A DNA stretch of 64,000 nucleotides from Thermoguttaceae bacterium (GCA_017405595.1 JAFRAC010000017.1:1-64000), one strand, 5' to 3'. Counted from the stretch's first letter, positions 26,614 to 36,255 are shown. The notes: generated from the letters alone by a model not told the origin. Made by a program: numbers and translations.

Positions 26614-28659
26614 ATGACGGTGTTTCAGGTCGCCGGCAAACAGCAAATCCCTTTATTCCGCGTACGGGCGCTCATCGGGCGTTCCGCTTGCGCCGGGGCG
26701 CTTTGCGCTCTTCGTTTTCTTTGGGTTTGCGGGTGCACGTCGAAGGTGGTCGGTTTGCGCGAGGTTCATAACCCGAAACAGCTCCTTCCGCCGAACGTCG
26801 ATATGTTCGGGAATCTTGAACCGACCGCGACTGCCGAAATTTCGCTCTCCAGTCTGAGGCTCGATAAAGATTCCGGCTCGAACCTCGAGAAACTCGTGAA
26901 AATCCAGGAAGCGGCCAACGCCGCTCCCGACCCGAACCTTCTGAGCACATTCTGCGAGCTCGGCTATTACGAAGCGGTCCGCGTCGAAAAAAGCGATCCC
27001 GAATACGCCTGTGAACTGTATGCCGCCATCCTCCTTAACAGCTGGCGTTATCTGTTCGATCCCGCGTTCGAGATCAAACGGAACACACTCGGTGACGACT
27101 ATAAGCGAACCGCCTCCTACTACAACAAGGCGGCGGAACGGCTTTTGCGCCGGCTGTTTCAAAAGCGCGGCGAGGAGGGCCGGCCGACACCGGCGCCCGG
27201 CGACGACTGGGTTGCCGGAATCAATGGCAAGTACTGGCGTGTCGCGTGCGTGATGGGCGAAAGCCCCTGGCGCGGAGAAGAGGTGGGAACGGTTCGGTTT
27301 GCTTCCGATTACGAGGTTGAGGGGCTTACCGGCCATTATACGCGGGAGGGGATCGGCATACCGGTCATTGTCTCGCGCAAACGGTGCGGCCGGTCCGAAG
27401 AGAACTACTATATCACCGACCTCTCTTATCCGATGACGCTCATTCTCCGTCCGAACGCCAAAGGATGGCTTTCCGAGAAAAGCTCGCCCGGCGCGCCGCA
27501 GGTTTTTCTGGAATTCCTCGACCCGCTCGCGCAGAAGACGGTTGCCGCCGGTTCAAGCACGGTTCCCTTGGCCGCCGATCTGACAACTCCGATTGCCTAC
27601 AATTACATTGATCCCCGCGCCGACCAGGTGGGGACGCTCGGTCTCCTCCATCCCGAATCCTTTTTTGACGTGCCCGAGGGGGAAGAGGGGGTACGGGCTT
27701 TGGCCGGTTTTTATATGGCCGCTCCCTACGATCCCGAAAAGATCCCTGTCATCCTGGTTCACGGGCTCTGGTCTTCCCCCATGACCTGGGTTCCGCTTCT
27801 GAGTGCTTTACAGGACGATCCCGAAATCTGGCATCGGTACCAGTTCTGGCTCTGGTGCTATCCGACAGGTTATCCCTGGTGGGTTTCCGCTTCCCGGCTC
27901 CGGTCCGATCTCGGCAAAATCTACGCGCAGCTTGATCCGGAAGGGACGAACCCCCACTTTAAGGAATCGGTGATTATCGGGCACAGCATGGGGGGGCTCA
28001 TTTCCAGTCTGCAGGTTTTGGAGAGCGGCGACGAGGTCTGGAAACTGGTCAGCGACCAGCCGTTCGACAAGAGCGATGTGGAAAACAAGGAGGAGCTCCG
28101 GCCGATCTTTTTCTTCCATCCCGATCCCCACATTACACGTCTCGTAACCATTGCCACTCCTTACCGCGGGAGCGATTCGGTTAATTCGTTTGTGAAATGG
28201 TTTGCCGACAAGGCGATTTCCTCGCCCGAAGACCTTCACGTGATGTCGGAATGGCTCAATACCGCGCTCGGCACCAGCAAGAACCCGATCATTGACACCA
28301 AGAACAGTGTGGAATCGCTTTCTCCCGGTTCCCCCTTCTTTGAAGCGCTGAGCCGGATGCGCCGTCCCCGTTATCTTGCGTTCAATAATATTATCGGTGT
28401 TACCGAAACGGGACTCATTGTTAAGAAGAATGCCGGCGATAAGATCGTTCCCTACGAGAGCGCGCACCGCGGCGACGCCGACAGCGAGTTTGTGATCGAC
28501 GCTTTCCACACACGCGTTCATTCCTGCCCCGCCGCCGCCCGCGAAGCGAAACGGATTCTCGGCGAACATTACCGGGTCGCGCAGCGGCGAAGCCTTTCCC
28601 CGCCGCGGCGGACGGCCCTCGCGGCTGAGGACGACGATGACGGGGAGACTCTTCGTTAG
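26614..28659 (+). CDS. Lipoprotein alpha/beta-hydrolase (esterase/lipase family)
   Basis: About 681 residues. The N-terminal signal (LIGRSACAGALCALRFLWVC) ends in a VCGC lipobox-like site, suggesting lipidation and export. The C-terminal half is an alpha/beta hydrolase: IPVILVHGLWSSPMTW (oxyanion region), GHSMGGL with nucleophile Ser about 458, an Asp in the AGDKIVPYESAH region, and a probable catalytic His in DAFHTRVHS. The N-terminal 330 residues are a helical/beta region not recognised. The ATG at 26614 is chosen because it lies downstream of the predicted transcript start; an earlier frame start at 26566 is inside the promoter. Confidence 0.82.
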   Translation: MTVFQVAGKQQIPLFRVRALIGRSACAGALCALRFLWVCGCTSKVVGLREVHNPKQLLPPNVDMFGNLEPTATAEISLSSLRLDKDSGSNLEKLVKIQEAANAAPDPNLLSTFCELGYYEAVRVEKSDPEYACELYAAILLNSWRYLFDPAFEIKRNTLGDDYKRTASYYNKAAERLLRRLFQKRGEEGRPTPAPGDDWVAGINGKYWRVACVMGESPWRGEEVGTVRFASDYEVEGLTGHYTREGIGIPVIVSRKRCGRSEENYYITDLSYPMTLILRPNAKGWLSEKSSPGAPQVFLEFLDPLAQKTVAAGSSTVPLAADLTTPIAYNYIDPRADQVGTLGLLHPESFFDVPEGEEGVRALAGFYMAAPYDPEKIPVILVHGLWSSPMTWVPLLSALQDDPEIWHRYQFWLWCYPTGYPWWVSASRLRSDLGKIYAQLDPEGTNPHFKESVIIGHSMGGLISSLQVLESGDEVWKLVSDQPFDKSDVENKEELRPIFFFHPDPHITRLVTIATPYRGSDSVNSFVKWFADKAISSPEDLHVMSEWLNTALGTSKNPIIDTKNSVESLSPGSPFFEALSRMRRPRYLAFNNIIGVTETGLIVKKNAGDKIVPYESAHRGDADSEFVIDAFHTRVHSCPAAAREAKRILGEHYRVAQRRSLSPPRRTALAAEDDDDGETLR

Positions 28660-28717
28660 ACCGTGCCGCGGACGCCAGACGCACGGCAGCGGCGGCCGGT
28701 GAGGCTCACGCTCCCTG

Positions 28718-28746
28718 TTGAAATCTCGTTTAATGTCTCTTATAAT
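28718..28746 (+). promoter_or_regulatory. Promoter of beta-helix gene 1
   Basis: TTGAAA (28718-28723), a 17-base spacer and a perfect TATAAT (28741-28746), 43 bases before the ATG. Confidence 0.85.
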
Positions 28747-28788
28747 CCGGAAAATCACGTTTTCCCCGATCCCCCAAGGATACCCCCC

Positions 28789-31125
28789 ATGAAAAAAACA
28801 CTCTTTGCCGTATTGGCCCTTTCGCTGTTTCTCTTTGCCGTTTCCGCCTTTTCCGTGCCGCAAGTCGGGGCTGAAAAGGGGTTGTCCGAGGGTTCCCTGT
28901 TTGTCGAAACCGAGATCGATTCCCGGTACAACGGGCAGATTGTGGCCGCCGGTCTTCTCGAAGCTGAGGGGAAGACGATCACCATTTCCGCTTCCGATAC
29001 GGCGGTTACGGGACTGCACCTTGAAGGGAAGGGGAACACCGTCCGGATTACCGGCGAGCGGGTCACTTTGGAAAACTGCTCGCTGGCCGGTGCCGAAGCG
29101 GTCGTGACCGGGAAAGGTTTTTTTGCGGTCCGGTGCGATTTTGATGATCTGACTTTTGCCGCCGAAGCTGCCGATGCCGAAGCGGCGCGGTGTGTGATTG
29201 AAGGGGCGGTTTCCCTTTACGGGCGGAACCAGGTTCTTTACGGGAACCGGTGCGGGGCGGTCGAGGCCGACGGCGCGGCAAACCTTTCGGTGGTCAAAAA
29301 CGAAGGGGAATCGGTTACGGTCCGAAACGCTTCGTTTGTGAACCTTTCCGGAAACAGCTGGAAGAAAGAGGTCTCTTTCGATGACCGCGCCGCGCTGTGG
29401 GGGAGCGACCTGGCCGGCCTTCTTGAAGGGACCGAATATACGGGCGCCGATCCGTCGCGTCTTCCGCAGAACGACAAGACCCGGTTCGAGACAAGTACCG
29501 TTCGGGAAAAGGTCTATACCGGCGGCGCGTTTGTCTCCCCGAACGAGTGTGTTGCGTCGGCGGCGACATCGCCGGATGAGGAGCTTGTTGTTCCCGCAGG
29601 AATCTATTCGGGCGTTGATCCGCTTGTTTTTAATGACTGTTCTGATTTCACCCTAGCGGCGTACGGCGTTTTTACACGGTTTAAGAATTATACATCATCG
29701 GCAGTTCAGATCTGCCGGTGCGATCGGATTGCGGTCGAGGGACTGACCGTCGATCACATGAAGGCCGCGAACGCGCAGGGAACCGTTCTTTCGGTCGGGG
29801 AAAACAGTATTGTCTGGGAAGCGGACGCCGGGTACGGTTTCGACCTTTCCGACACTTCCCTCTTCAGCCCGCTCGGCGTCGGCCTGGCGTTTCGCGCGGG
29901 GGAGAAGCTTCCGTACAGGGACTGTTACGGTTTGGAGTACCTGAAGAACGAAGACGGTACCTTTACGGTCAACAAGGTGACCGGCCTTTCGGTTGGTGAC
30001 CGGATCACGTTCCGCGGCCTCGGCGCGTATGTCTGCGCGGTACGCGATTCCGGCATCGTTCTGTTTCGCGATATGACGGTTTGGAACGGGAGTGCGTTTG
30101 CGTTCCATTCCTGGCAGGGAGCGGGACCTGTTTCACTGATCCGATGTCAGGTTGTTCCAGGCCCGAAACCGGAAGGCGTCCTCGAAGAGCGTGTTCATTC
30201 GGCGTGCGATGCTTCCCACTTCTCGAATATGCGGCAAGGCCCGGTGATGGAAGACTGCGTCTTTACCGATATGACCGACGACGGCACCAATATCAACGGC
30301 CATTACGCGATGGCAAGCGGGTTCGACCCCCAAACGCGCGCGTTTGCCATTCTTGAACGTTACGAGGTTTCAACCGGCACATACGCTTCCCAGACCGCCA
30401 ATATCGAAAAGGGAGACCGAATCCGCGTTCTGACGCGTGATTTTCATCTTCTGGCCGAAACGACGGCGGAAGGCCCGGTTGAGGGGGGAAAGCTTACGGT
30501 TTCCGATTCGCTCGAACTTCCGGCCGGTGAGCTTGTCCTTCAGAATCTGAGCGCCCAGTCTTCCGGTTTTACAGTACGGAACTGTGTCGTCGAACGGATC
30601 CGCAGCCGCGGCCTTCTCATCAAAGCGGGTGACGGTCTCATTGAACATTGCACCTTGAAAGACGTCCGTATGGCGGGGATTCTGGCGGAACCGGAATCAC
30701 TGGGCTGGCCCGAATTCGGGTTCACTTCGAACCTGACCGTCCGAAACAACAGATTTATTGGTACGGGATATGCCAACCCGAAAAACCATCTCTTCGCCCC
30801 GATCGCGTTCTGCGGCGACTGCGGCATGACTCCCGATACCGACGCCCAGCTTCACCGGAACATTTGCATTGAAGGGAACCTGATCGAAAACCGCCGGAAC
30901 GAAACCGCGATCTGGATTTCGTACGTCAACGGCGGCCGGGTTGGCGGAAACAGGGTTGACAGCCCGGAAATCGGCGGGGAAGAGGATTCCGCTGCCGCGC
31001 CGATTGCGGTTGATTCATCGACCGGTGTCGAAATTTCGGGAAACACGTGTACTGAAAAGAGCGAAACTGTGGGAATGCCGGTCGAGGTCCTGGAAGCGGT
31101 TACCCGGATCAGGGTTGGTATGTGA
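28789..31125 (+). CDS. Secreted right-handed beta-helix protein, GH110-like region (paralogue 1)
   Basis: The 778-residue product has a signal peptide (MKKTLFAVLALSLFLFAVSA). Parallel beta-helix repeats run through most of the protein (GLHLEGKGNTVRITGERVTL, IRSRGLLIKAGDGLIEHCTL). The segment SHFSNMRQGPVMEDCVFTDM followed by TDDGTNINGHYA resembles the active-site region of GH110 alpha-1,3-galactosidases (HFSGCRG...ECxFxxMxDDaiNvHG). A secreted glycan-active enzyme is therefore plausible but unproven. The start has AAGGA upstream. Its paralogue at 37135-39474 shows long stretches of near-identity in DNA as well as protein. Confidence 0.82.
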   Translation: MKKTLFAVLALSLFLFAVSAFSVPQVGAEKGLSEGSLFVETEIDSRYNGQIVAAGLLEAEGKTITISASDTAVTGLHLEGKGNTVRITGERVTLENCSLAGAEAVVTGKGFFAVRCDFDDLTFAAEAADAEAARCVIEGAVSLYGRNQVLYGNRCGAVEADGAANLSVVKNEGESVTVRNASFVNLSGNSWKKEVSFDDRAALWGSDLAGLLEGTEYTGADPSRLPQNDKTRFETSTVREKVYTGGAFVSPNECVASAATSPDEELVVPAGIYSGVDPLVFNDCSDFTLAAYGVFTRFKNYTSSAVQICRCDRIAVEGLTVDHMKAANAQGTVLSVGENSIVWEADAGYGFDLSDTSLFSPLGVGLAFRAGEKLPYRDCYGLEYLKNEDGTFTVNKVTGLSVGDRITFRGLGAYVCAVRDSGIVLFRDMTVWNGSAFAFHSWQGAGPVSLIRCQVVPGPKPEGVLEERVHSACDASHFSNMRQGPVMEDCVFTDMTDDGTNINGHYAMASGFDPQTRAFAILERYEVSTGTYASQTANIEKGDRIRVLTRDFHLLAETTAEGPVEGGKLTVSDSLELPAGELVLQNLSAQSSGFTVRNCVVERIRSRGLLIKAGDGLIEHCTLKDVRMAGILAEPESLGWPEFGFTSNLTVRNNRFIGTGYANPKNHLFAPIAFCGDCGMTPDTDAQLHRNICIEGNLIENRRNETAIWISYVNGGRVGGNRVDSPEIGGEEDSAAAPIAVDSSTGVEISGNTCTEKSETVGMPVEVLEAVTRIRVGM

Positions 31126-31244
31126 GCCGGCGGGGGAATGAGTCCGCCGAAGTTCCGCGGCGGCCGGGGGCGGGAACGGGTTTATCTGGGCGTTTATCCT
31201 GCCATATCGGTTATCATCGGGTATTAAAAGGGTAAATTGCCGCA

Positions 31245-31471
31245 CGGGAAGACGAATTTACCGAATTCAAGAAGACCGCAGGCGAACTGAACGAGGCGAT
31301 GGGTTCCATTTCAAACATTCTGAACGAGCGTCGCCGGGGCAATTTCGATTTCGGTCTTAAAAACAATGGCACGCCTTTCACGTTCACGATCACAGATCCC
31401 ACGGTTCCCGGCGTTTCCGGAAAGAATTTGGAAGAAGTCAGGCTGCAAATTACCTTCACGGTCAGCGAACT
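31245..31471 (+). pseudogene. Remnant of a Schlafen/AlbA_2-domain (ATP-binding) protein
   Basis: The frame reads REDEFTEFKKTAGELNEAM followed by SISNILNERRRGNFDFGLKN and TITDPTV, matching the N-terminal AlbA_2 domain of putative transcriptional regulator/ATP-binding proteins (typically REDEFTEFK... FGVKNDG). There is no start codon or ribosome site in place, and the rest of the gene is missing. It overlaps the end of the oppositely oriented zinc-cluster lipoprotein gene. It occupies most of the 336-base gap. Confidence 0.55.
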
Positions 31472-32118
31472 TCATTTTCCAGGGCTTTCAGTTCCTTCAG
31501 CGTCAGTCCTTCCAGGAGCCGGGCATCGCGCAGAGTGAAATACGGTCTGTATTTTTCGTAATAGCGGTCAAACCGGCCGATGACGGTGATCCGGGCGCCG
31601 ATTTCCGGGTAGTTGTCCGGAAACAGGTGTTCGCCGGTGAGTTCAAATTCGATACCGAGCTGGCAACAGCCCGCCTTGTCCGCGACGACGCAAGCGAAAA
31701 ACTTCTTTTCCGCATTCGGATTGGGATAAACGGCAAATTGCCCGCTCATTTTTATCGTTTTTCCGAGATAGTTCTGCGGAACGTTCGTCATTTCATAGAC
31801 TTTGGGATAAACGAGCGTGGTCGAAAGGGCGGTCAGATCGACATCGGCGTTTTCACTGTCGGGGACCGGATCGGAAGATCCGGTCCGGCCGGCGGCAGAT
31901 TCTGCTGCCGGCGGAACGGGTTCAGTTGCGGCGGCGGGAACCGTTTCTGCGGAGACGCTTTCGTCCGGCACCTGCGATTCGGCCATCCGTGACTGCAATA
32001 CGTCGCTAACCCCGGATGTTTTGCCCGCAGGCCGGGGAGAGACGTTTTCGTCTCCGCAACCGGAAAAGAACACCGCGAAAACGGCAGAAACAAAAATGGC
32101 GGTAACTTGTTTTATCAT
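31462..32118 (-). CDS. Lipoprotein of the zinc-uptake cluster
   Basis: 218 residues. The signal ends in the lipobox FSGC (Cys about residue 21). A low-complexity Ala/Pro/Glu linker follows to about 95, then a beta-rich C-terminal domain with a conserved-looking FACVVADKAGCCQLGIEFEL segment containing a CC pair, and ITVIGRFDRYYEKYRPYFTL, OB-fold-like. Its first codons overlap the end of znuB by 4 bases, so it is the last gene of the zinc operon. It may hold or sense zinc at the periplasmic side. That is inference from the CC motif and context. Confidence 0.8.
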   Translation of the reverse strand: MIKQVTAIFVSAVFAVFFSGCGDENVSPRPAGKTSGVSDVLQSRMAESQVPDESVSAETVPAAATEPVPPAAESAAGRTGSSDPVPDSENADVDLTALSTTLVYPKVYEMTNVPQNYLGKTIKMSGQFAVYPNPNAEKKFFACVVADKAGCCQLGIEFELTGEHLFPDNYPEIGARITVIGRFDRYYEKYRPYFTLRDARLLEGLTLKELKALENEVR

Positions 32119-32966
32119 GAATGAATGCCTCCTTTGATGGTTCCGGCGATCCAGCAGATGCCGAATGCCGCCGCATCGACGGCGACGATGGTGGAGCCGA
32201 CCGGCGTCCCTGCCAGGATGGACGTAAGGATGCCGGCCAGAGCACAGCCCACCGAAAGAGCCGCCGAAAAGACGGTAACCGATTTAAAACTGCGGAACAG
32301 GCGCATCGCCGAGAGGGCGGGAAAAATGATCAGCGCCGAAATCAGGAGGGAGCCAACCAGATTCATCGCCAGCACAATGATCACGGCAATGACAATGGCA
32401 ATGAGCAAATTGCAGCCATCCGCTTTGGTTCCCGAGGCTTTCGCGAAATCCTCGTCGAAAGTCACGGCAAAAATTTTGTTGTAAAAAAAGGTAAAAGTGA
32501 GCACAACGGCAATCGAAAGAACGGTGCAGAGCCAGACGTCCTGTTTCGAGAGGGTGAGAATGGAAGTCGATCCGAAAAGTGTGCTGCAGACATCGCCCGA
32601 GAGATTCGATGACCCTGAAAAGATGTTCATCAGCATGTAGCCAAACGCGAGCGAACCGACCGAGATCATTGCAATGGCGGCATCGCCCTTGATTTTTGCA
32701 TTCTGGCCCGTACGGAGCAGGAGAACCGCGCTGACAATAGTGATCGGCATCATGACCGCCATTTGGTTTGCAACATTCAAAACCGCCGCGATCGCCATCG
32801 CGCCGAACGCCACATGCGAAAGCCCGTCTCCGATAAAGGAGAAGCGTTTAAGAACGAGCGTCACACCGAGCAGGGACGAGCAGAGCGCGATGAAAACGCC
32901 CACGATCAGCGCGTACCTGACGAAAGGATACTGAATATACATTTCCAGCTTATCGAGCATCATCAT
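32115..32966 (-). CDS. znuB: Zinc/manganese-type ABC transporter permease
   Basis: 283 residues with eight or so membrane helices. The family blocks VLKRFSFIGDGLSHVAFGA (the ABC-3 permease signature) and NLVGSLLISALIIFPALSA are clear. It forms the inner-membrane channel for metal delivered by the neighbouring substrate-binding protein. Start overlaps znuC by 4 bases. The symbol is used in the family sense: zinc rather than manganese is inferred from the His-rich loop of the binding protein. Confidence 0.9.
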   Translation of the reverse strand: MMMLDKLEMYIQYPFVRYALIVGVFIALCSSLLGVTLVLKRFSFIGDGLSHVAFGAMAIAAVLNVANQMAVMMPITIVSAVLLLRTGQNAKIKGDAAIAMISVGSLAFGYMLMNIFSGSSNLSGDVCSTLFGSTSILTLSKQDVWLCTVLSIAVVLTFTFFYNKIFAVTFDEDFAKASGTKADGCNLLIAIVIAVIIVLAMNLVGSLLISALIIFPALSAMRLFRSFKSVTVFSAALSVGCALAGILTSILAGTPVGSTIVAVDAAAFGICWIAGTIKGGIHS

Positions 32967-33676
32967 CGCGATTCCCCCTTTCCGGCGCGGCAGAAAAGTC
33001 TGCCGGGCTCGCTTTCGAGATACGCCTCTTTCGTTCCGAAAAAGAGATTGGCGCCGAGGTGCAGAACATGGCTGGCATAACGGAGCGCCGCAGCCATATC
33101 GTGCGAGATCATGATGACAGTGATCCCCTCGCGGTTAAGCGAGGAGATCAGCCGGTACATCCCGTCGGCGACCATCGGGTCGAGCCCCGAGACCGGTTCG
33201 TCCAGAAGAAGCAGTTTCTGTGTGGCGCAAAGCGCTCTCGCCAAAAGAACCCGCTGCTGCTGACCGCCGGAAAGCTCCCGGTAACAGCGGCTTGCCAGTT
33301 CAAAAACGCCCATGCGTTTCATGTTCTCTTCGGCGATCTGCTTTTCAACACGATTGTAGAATGGGCGGAGCCCGCAGCGTCCCTGGCATCCGGAAAGGAC
33401 AATCTCCCGCACCGAGGCGGGAAATTCCTTCTGGATGACCGTTTGCTGCGGAAGATACCCGATCTGGTTTTTCTTCAGTCCGGCGCCAATGACGACTTTC
33501 CCGCCAAGCGGTTCCTGAAGACCGAGAAGCGTTTTCATCAGCGTTGTCTTTCCTGATCCGTTTTCTCCGACGATGCAGAGGTAATCCCCCGCACCTACCG
33601 AAAAATTCAAGCCGCACGCAATCACGCGCGATTCGTATCCGAGCGAAAGATTTTCGGCCGTAAGCAAAGCCGTCAT
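32963..33676 (-). CDS. znuC: Zinc-type ABC transporter ATP-binding protein
   Basis: 237 residues. Walker A is GENGSGKTTLMK, the signature ELSGGQQQRVLLARAL, Walker B KLLLLDEPVSGLDP and the switch His ISHDM. An unusual Cys pair lies in LSGCQGRCGLRPFYNR after the Q-loop, seen in several metal importers of this class. It powers uptake with the adjacent permease and binding protein. Confidence 0.93.
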   Translation of the reverse strand: MTALLTAENLSLGYESRVIACGLNFSVGAGDYLCIVGENGSGKTTLMKTLLGLQEPLGGKVVIGAGLKKNQIGYLPQQTVIQKEFPASVREIVLSGCQGRCGLRPFYNRVEKQIAEENMKRMGVFELASRCYRELSGGQQQRVLLARALCATQKLLLLDEPVSGLDPMVADGMYRLISSLNREGITVIMISHDMAAALRYASHVLHLGANLFFGTKEAYLESEPGRLFCRAGKGESR

Positions 33677-33703
33677 TGTTTCTGCCTCCCTCTGTTTCCG
33701 GAC

Positions 33704-34714
33704 CTATTGCAGCGCGTCTTTTAAGACCGCCAGATTTTTTTCCATGACCGGAAGATATCCGGCACCGCTTTGTGCCCCTTCGGCGGTAACCGACTGCATC
33801 GAATCGAGCGAGAGGATACGTTGATCTTTCGATTTCGTGTTTTGGACGATCGTTTCGGCAATCTTGTGATTTGCCCCTTCGATCGTCATGACCGCATGAA
33901 GCGAAAGCTCATCGGCCTTTCGGGCGAGGAACGTGATCGTTTCAAAACTCGCTTCGGTTTCCGCCGAACATCCGACAAATGCGGCATAGTAGTCCAGACC
34001 ATAATCGTCGGTCAGGTAACGGAATGGAAACCGGTCCCCGAACAGGAGCGTCTTTACCGGCGCGTTATCGACCGTCGCCTGATATTCGGCGTCCAGGGCC
34101 TTCAGCTTTTCTGTATAACTTACAGCGTTCCTGGCGTAAGTTTCGGCATTTGCCGGGTCGGCTCCGGCAAGCGCTTGCGCCAGCCGGTCAACCAGAACCA
34201 CGGCATTCCGAAGCGAAAGCCAGACATGCTCGTCGTATTCAGGTCCCTCTTCTTCGCCGTCATGATGTTCTTCGTCCGCATCGTGATCGTGATGATCATG
34301 GTCGCCGTCCTCTTCCATTCCTTCGACGATCTCTTCTTCTTTGGCCCTGTCGCCGAGCGCTTCAAGAAGATTGACCGTGATCCTTTTCTCGTTGGGCGTT
34401 CCGCGCAGAACCCCATCGACCCATTCGTCGGACTCGCCCCCCACATAGACGAAAAGATCGCTGTTTGCGATTTTCATCATATCTTCGGCAGTCGGCTGAT
34501 AGCTGTGAAGATCGACCCCGCTGTCGAGAAGCATGGTGACTTCCGCCCCGGCGGGATTGTTCCCCAGAATGTTCCTCACCCAGTCGTATTCGGGAAAGAT
34601 GGTGACAACGATTTGCAGTGCATCCGCGCTTTCCGGTTTCGGGCCGGGTCTGCATCCGGTAAAACCACAGACCGTCAACATGGCGATTGTCAAGAATCCG
34701 ATTAATTTTTTCAT
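33704..34714 (-). CDS. znuA: Zinc ABC transporter substrate-binding lipoprotein with His-rich loop
   Basis: 336 residues. The signal ends in a lipobox (FTGC). The cluster A-I binding-protein fold is shown by VTIFPEYDWVRNI, DLHSYQPTAEDM (metal-ligand His), EYDEHVWLSLRN (His), GDRFPFRYLTDDYGL and the C-terminal MTIEGANHK. Between the second and third ligand regions lies a His/Asp-rich loop, DGDHDHHDHDADEEHHDG, typical of zinc-specific ZnuA. The ATG at 34714 follows GAAGGT; upstream in-frame sequence lacks a ribosome site. Confidence 0.92.
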   Translation of the reverse strand: MKKLIGFLTIAMLTVCGFTGCRPGPKPESADALQIVVTIFPEYDWVRNILGNNPAGAEVTMLLDSGVDLHSYQPTAEDMMKIANSDLFVYVGGESDEWVDGVLRGTPNEKRITVNLLEALGDRAKEEEIVEGMEEDGDHDHHDHDADEEHHDGEEEGPEYDEHVWLSLRNAVVLVDRLAQALAGADPANAETYARNAVSYTEKLKALDAEYQATVDNAPVKTLLFGDRFPFRYLTDDYGLDYYAAFVGCSAETEASFETITFLARKADELSLHAVMTIEGANHKIAETIVQNTKSKDQRILSLDSMQSVTAEGAQSGAGYLPVMEKNLAVLKDALQ

Positions 34715-34816
34715 ATGAAAACCTTCAAAATCTCTGTTAATAAAACCCGGTGAATTTTTCAGCCGTTCCGCACCGCAATGCGGAGGCACGGCTCATGACG
34801 AAGGCGGAATCCTGTG

Positions 34817-35134
34817 TTAATTATCGAGGCGGATTTTCTCGGAAACCAAAGTTTCCCGCATGAGTACAACCGGGACTAAAATGACCGGGAACGGCAAAAA
34901 GAGCGGGTTCCGCTGCCATGAACCGGGTTCGGGCAAAAACAGAGCGAAAAACCGGAACAGGCTTTCGCATTGAATGAGACATGCACAGACGGGGCAATCC
35001 TTGCCGGAACAGTCGTGACAGGTTTCAAGGACAACAAAAAACAATGTGAAGATGAACATCGCAGCCAGAATCGCCGCAGCGAATCTTCCGGAGACATTTG
35101 TGGTTTTCAAGCCGTTGAAACTGTGTGTTGTCAT
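34817..35134 (-). CDS. Small Cys-rich membrane protein of the zinc cluster
   Basis: 105 residues with a hydrophobic helix (AAAILAAMFIFTLFFVV, about 20-36), directly followed by ETCHDCSGKDCPVCACLIQC, with five cysteines and a histidine that could bind metal, then a second hydrophobic region. Small proteins with a similar CHDC-x4-DCPxCAC block are familiar next to zinc importers in other phyla, but have no established function. The ATG at 35134 is behind AAAAGGAT. It sits immediately upstream of znuA. Confidence 0.75.
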   Translation of the reverse strand: MTTHSFNGLKTTNVSGRFAAAILAAMFIFTLFFVVLETCHDCSGKDCPVCACLIQCESLFRFFALFLPEPGSWQRNPLFLPFPVILVPVVLMRETLVSEKIRLDN

Positions 35135-35251
35135 TCTATCCTTTTTCTGAAAGCTCATCATAAAACCGCGCATGACACTTCCCCTGTGCCCTGACACGCC
35201 GTATTCCGCCGCTGACCGTCACAGGGGGAATGCTGATTGTTTTTCGGGCCG

Positions 35252-36255
35252 TCACCGCCGTTTCGCAAGCTCTTTCAGCTCATCCTGGTTGGCGGTTTCG
35301 CTGTAAAAACGGACACTTCCGTCCCCGAAAAGGAAGTTTGCTCCGCCCGGATGGTCACTGGAAAAGCCGTGACCCGTTCCGGTGTTGTCAAACCCTTTGT
35401 ACAGTGATCCGGTAACGATGGCAGGTATACATCCGTCGCCTTCGGGCATTCCGACCCAAGTCGAGTAATGCTGTTTTGCCGAGGCGCGTTCTCCGACAAA
35501 AATCGTGTTGGAAAGCCCGCGGGTAAAATCCTCAAACCGATTCTCACTGTTGTGGTAGAAAGCGCCGTTTCCCCTGAAAACCTGCCCCTCGTATTTTCCG
35601 CCGTGACCGTAGTCCTCTCCGTTGTGAATGTTTGTCGTTCCGATACACGCTACGTAATTCGATGCGGCAAAGACGGTGGAAGGATCGGTTTCGTGATGAT
35701 GTTCCTCATCATGATCCTCATCGTCGTCATCATCGTCCCCCGCATGATTGCCGTCATGATCGTGATCTGCGTCTTCTTCGTGATCATGATGTGGTCGAGG
35801 AGTCCGGATTCTTCCAGATTGAACGTCTGCTGCGAATTCGAGTCTGACGGGCAGCGGTACATCGCCAGGAATGTGACGCGGGCCGTTTCGTTTGCCTCGG
35901 CAGCGACCGGTTCGTTCAGGTCTGCCAGGTCGGCAAGATTTGCGTGTTCCATATAGGGAAGAATGGCGGCAGCCCATCCCCAGCCCGGTTCGCCGTAGAC
36001 GCAGGGCTTGTTGGGATTATGGTCGTCGTATCCGCGCCAGGCTGCCGGAAGCGCCTGGTTGACATCGACATAACTGTGAAGCGCCAGTCCGATCTGTTTT
36101 AAGTTGTTCGCGCATTTCATCCGCCGCGCAGTCTCGCGTGCCGCCTGCACCGCAGGAAGAAGAAGCCCGATCAAAATTCCGATTATCGCGATCACCACAA
36201 GGAGTTCCACGAGGGTGAAGGCAGATCTTTTTGGGGGAAAATGACATTTTTTCAT
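35252..36255 (-). pseudogene. His-rich DUF1559 pseudopilin-like protein, split by a -1 frameshift
   Basis: The N-terminal part (from ATG 36255) has [18 protein letters not shown] and [18 protein letters not shown], then [15 protein letters not shown] up to SGLLDH. At about 35791 the coding frame moves by -1: the continuing frame reads [20 protein letters not shown], a further acidic/His stretch, and then a normal DUF1559 C-terminus with HPGGANFLFGDG. Restoring one C in the CAC-CAT-CAT run rejoins both halves into a protein of about 334 residues. Either the gene is broken, the base was lost in sequencing a repeat, or ribosomes shift. It stands in the zinc-uptake cluster, and the His/Asp-rich insert looks like a zinc-binding segment. 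Confidence 0.8.
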
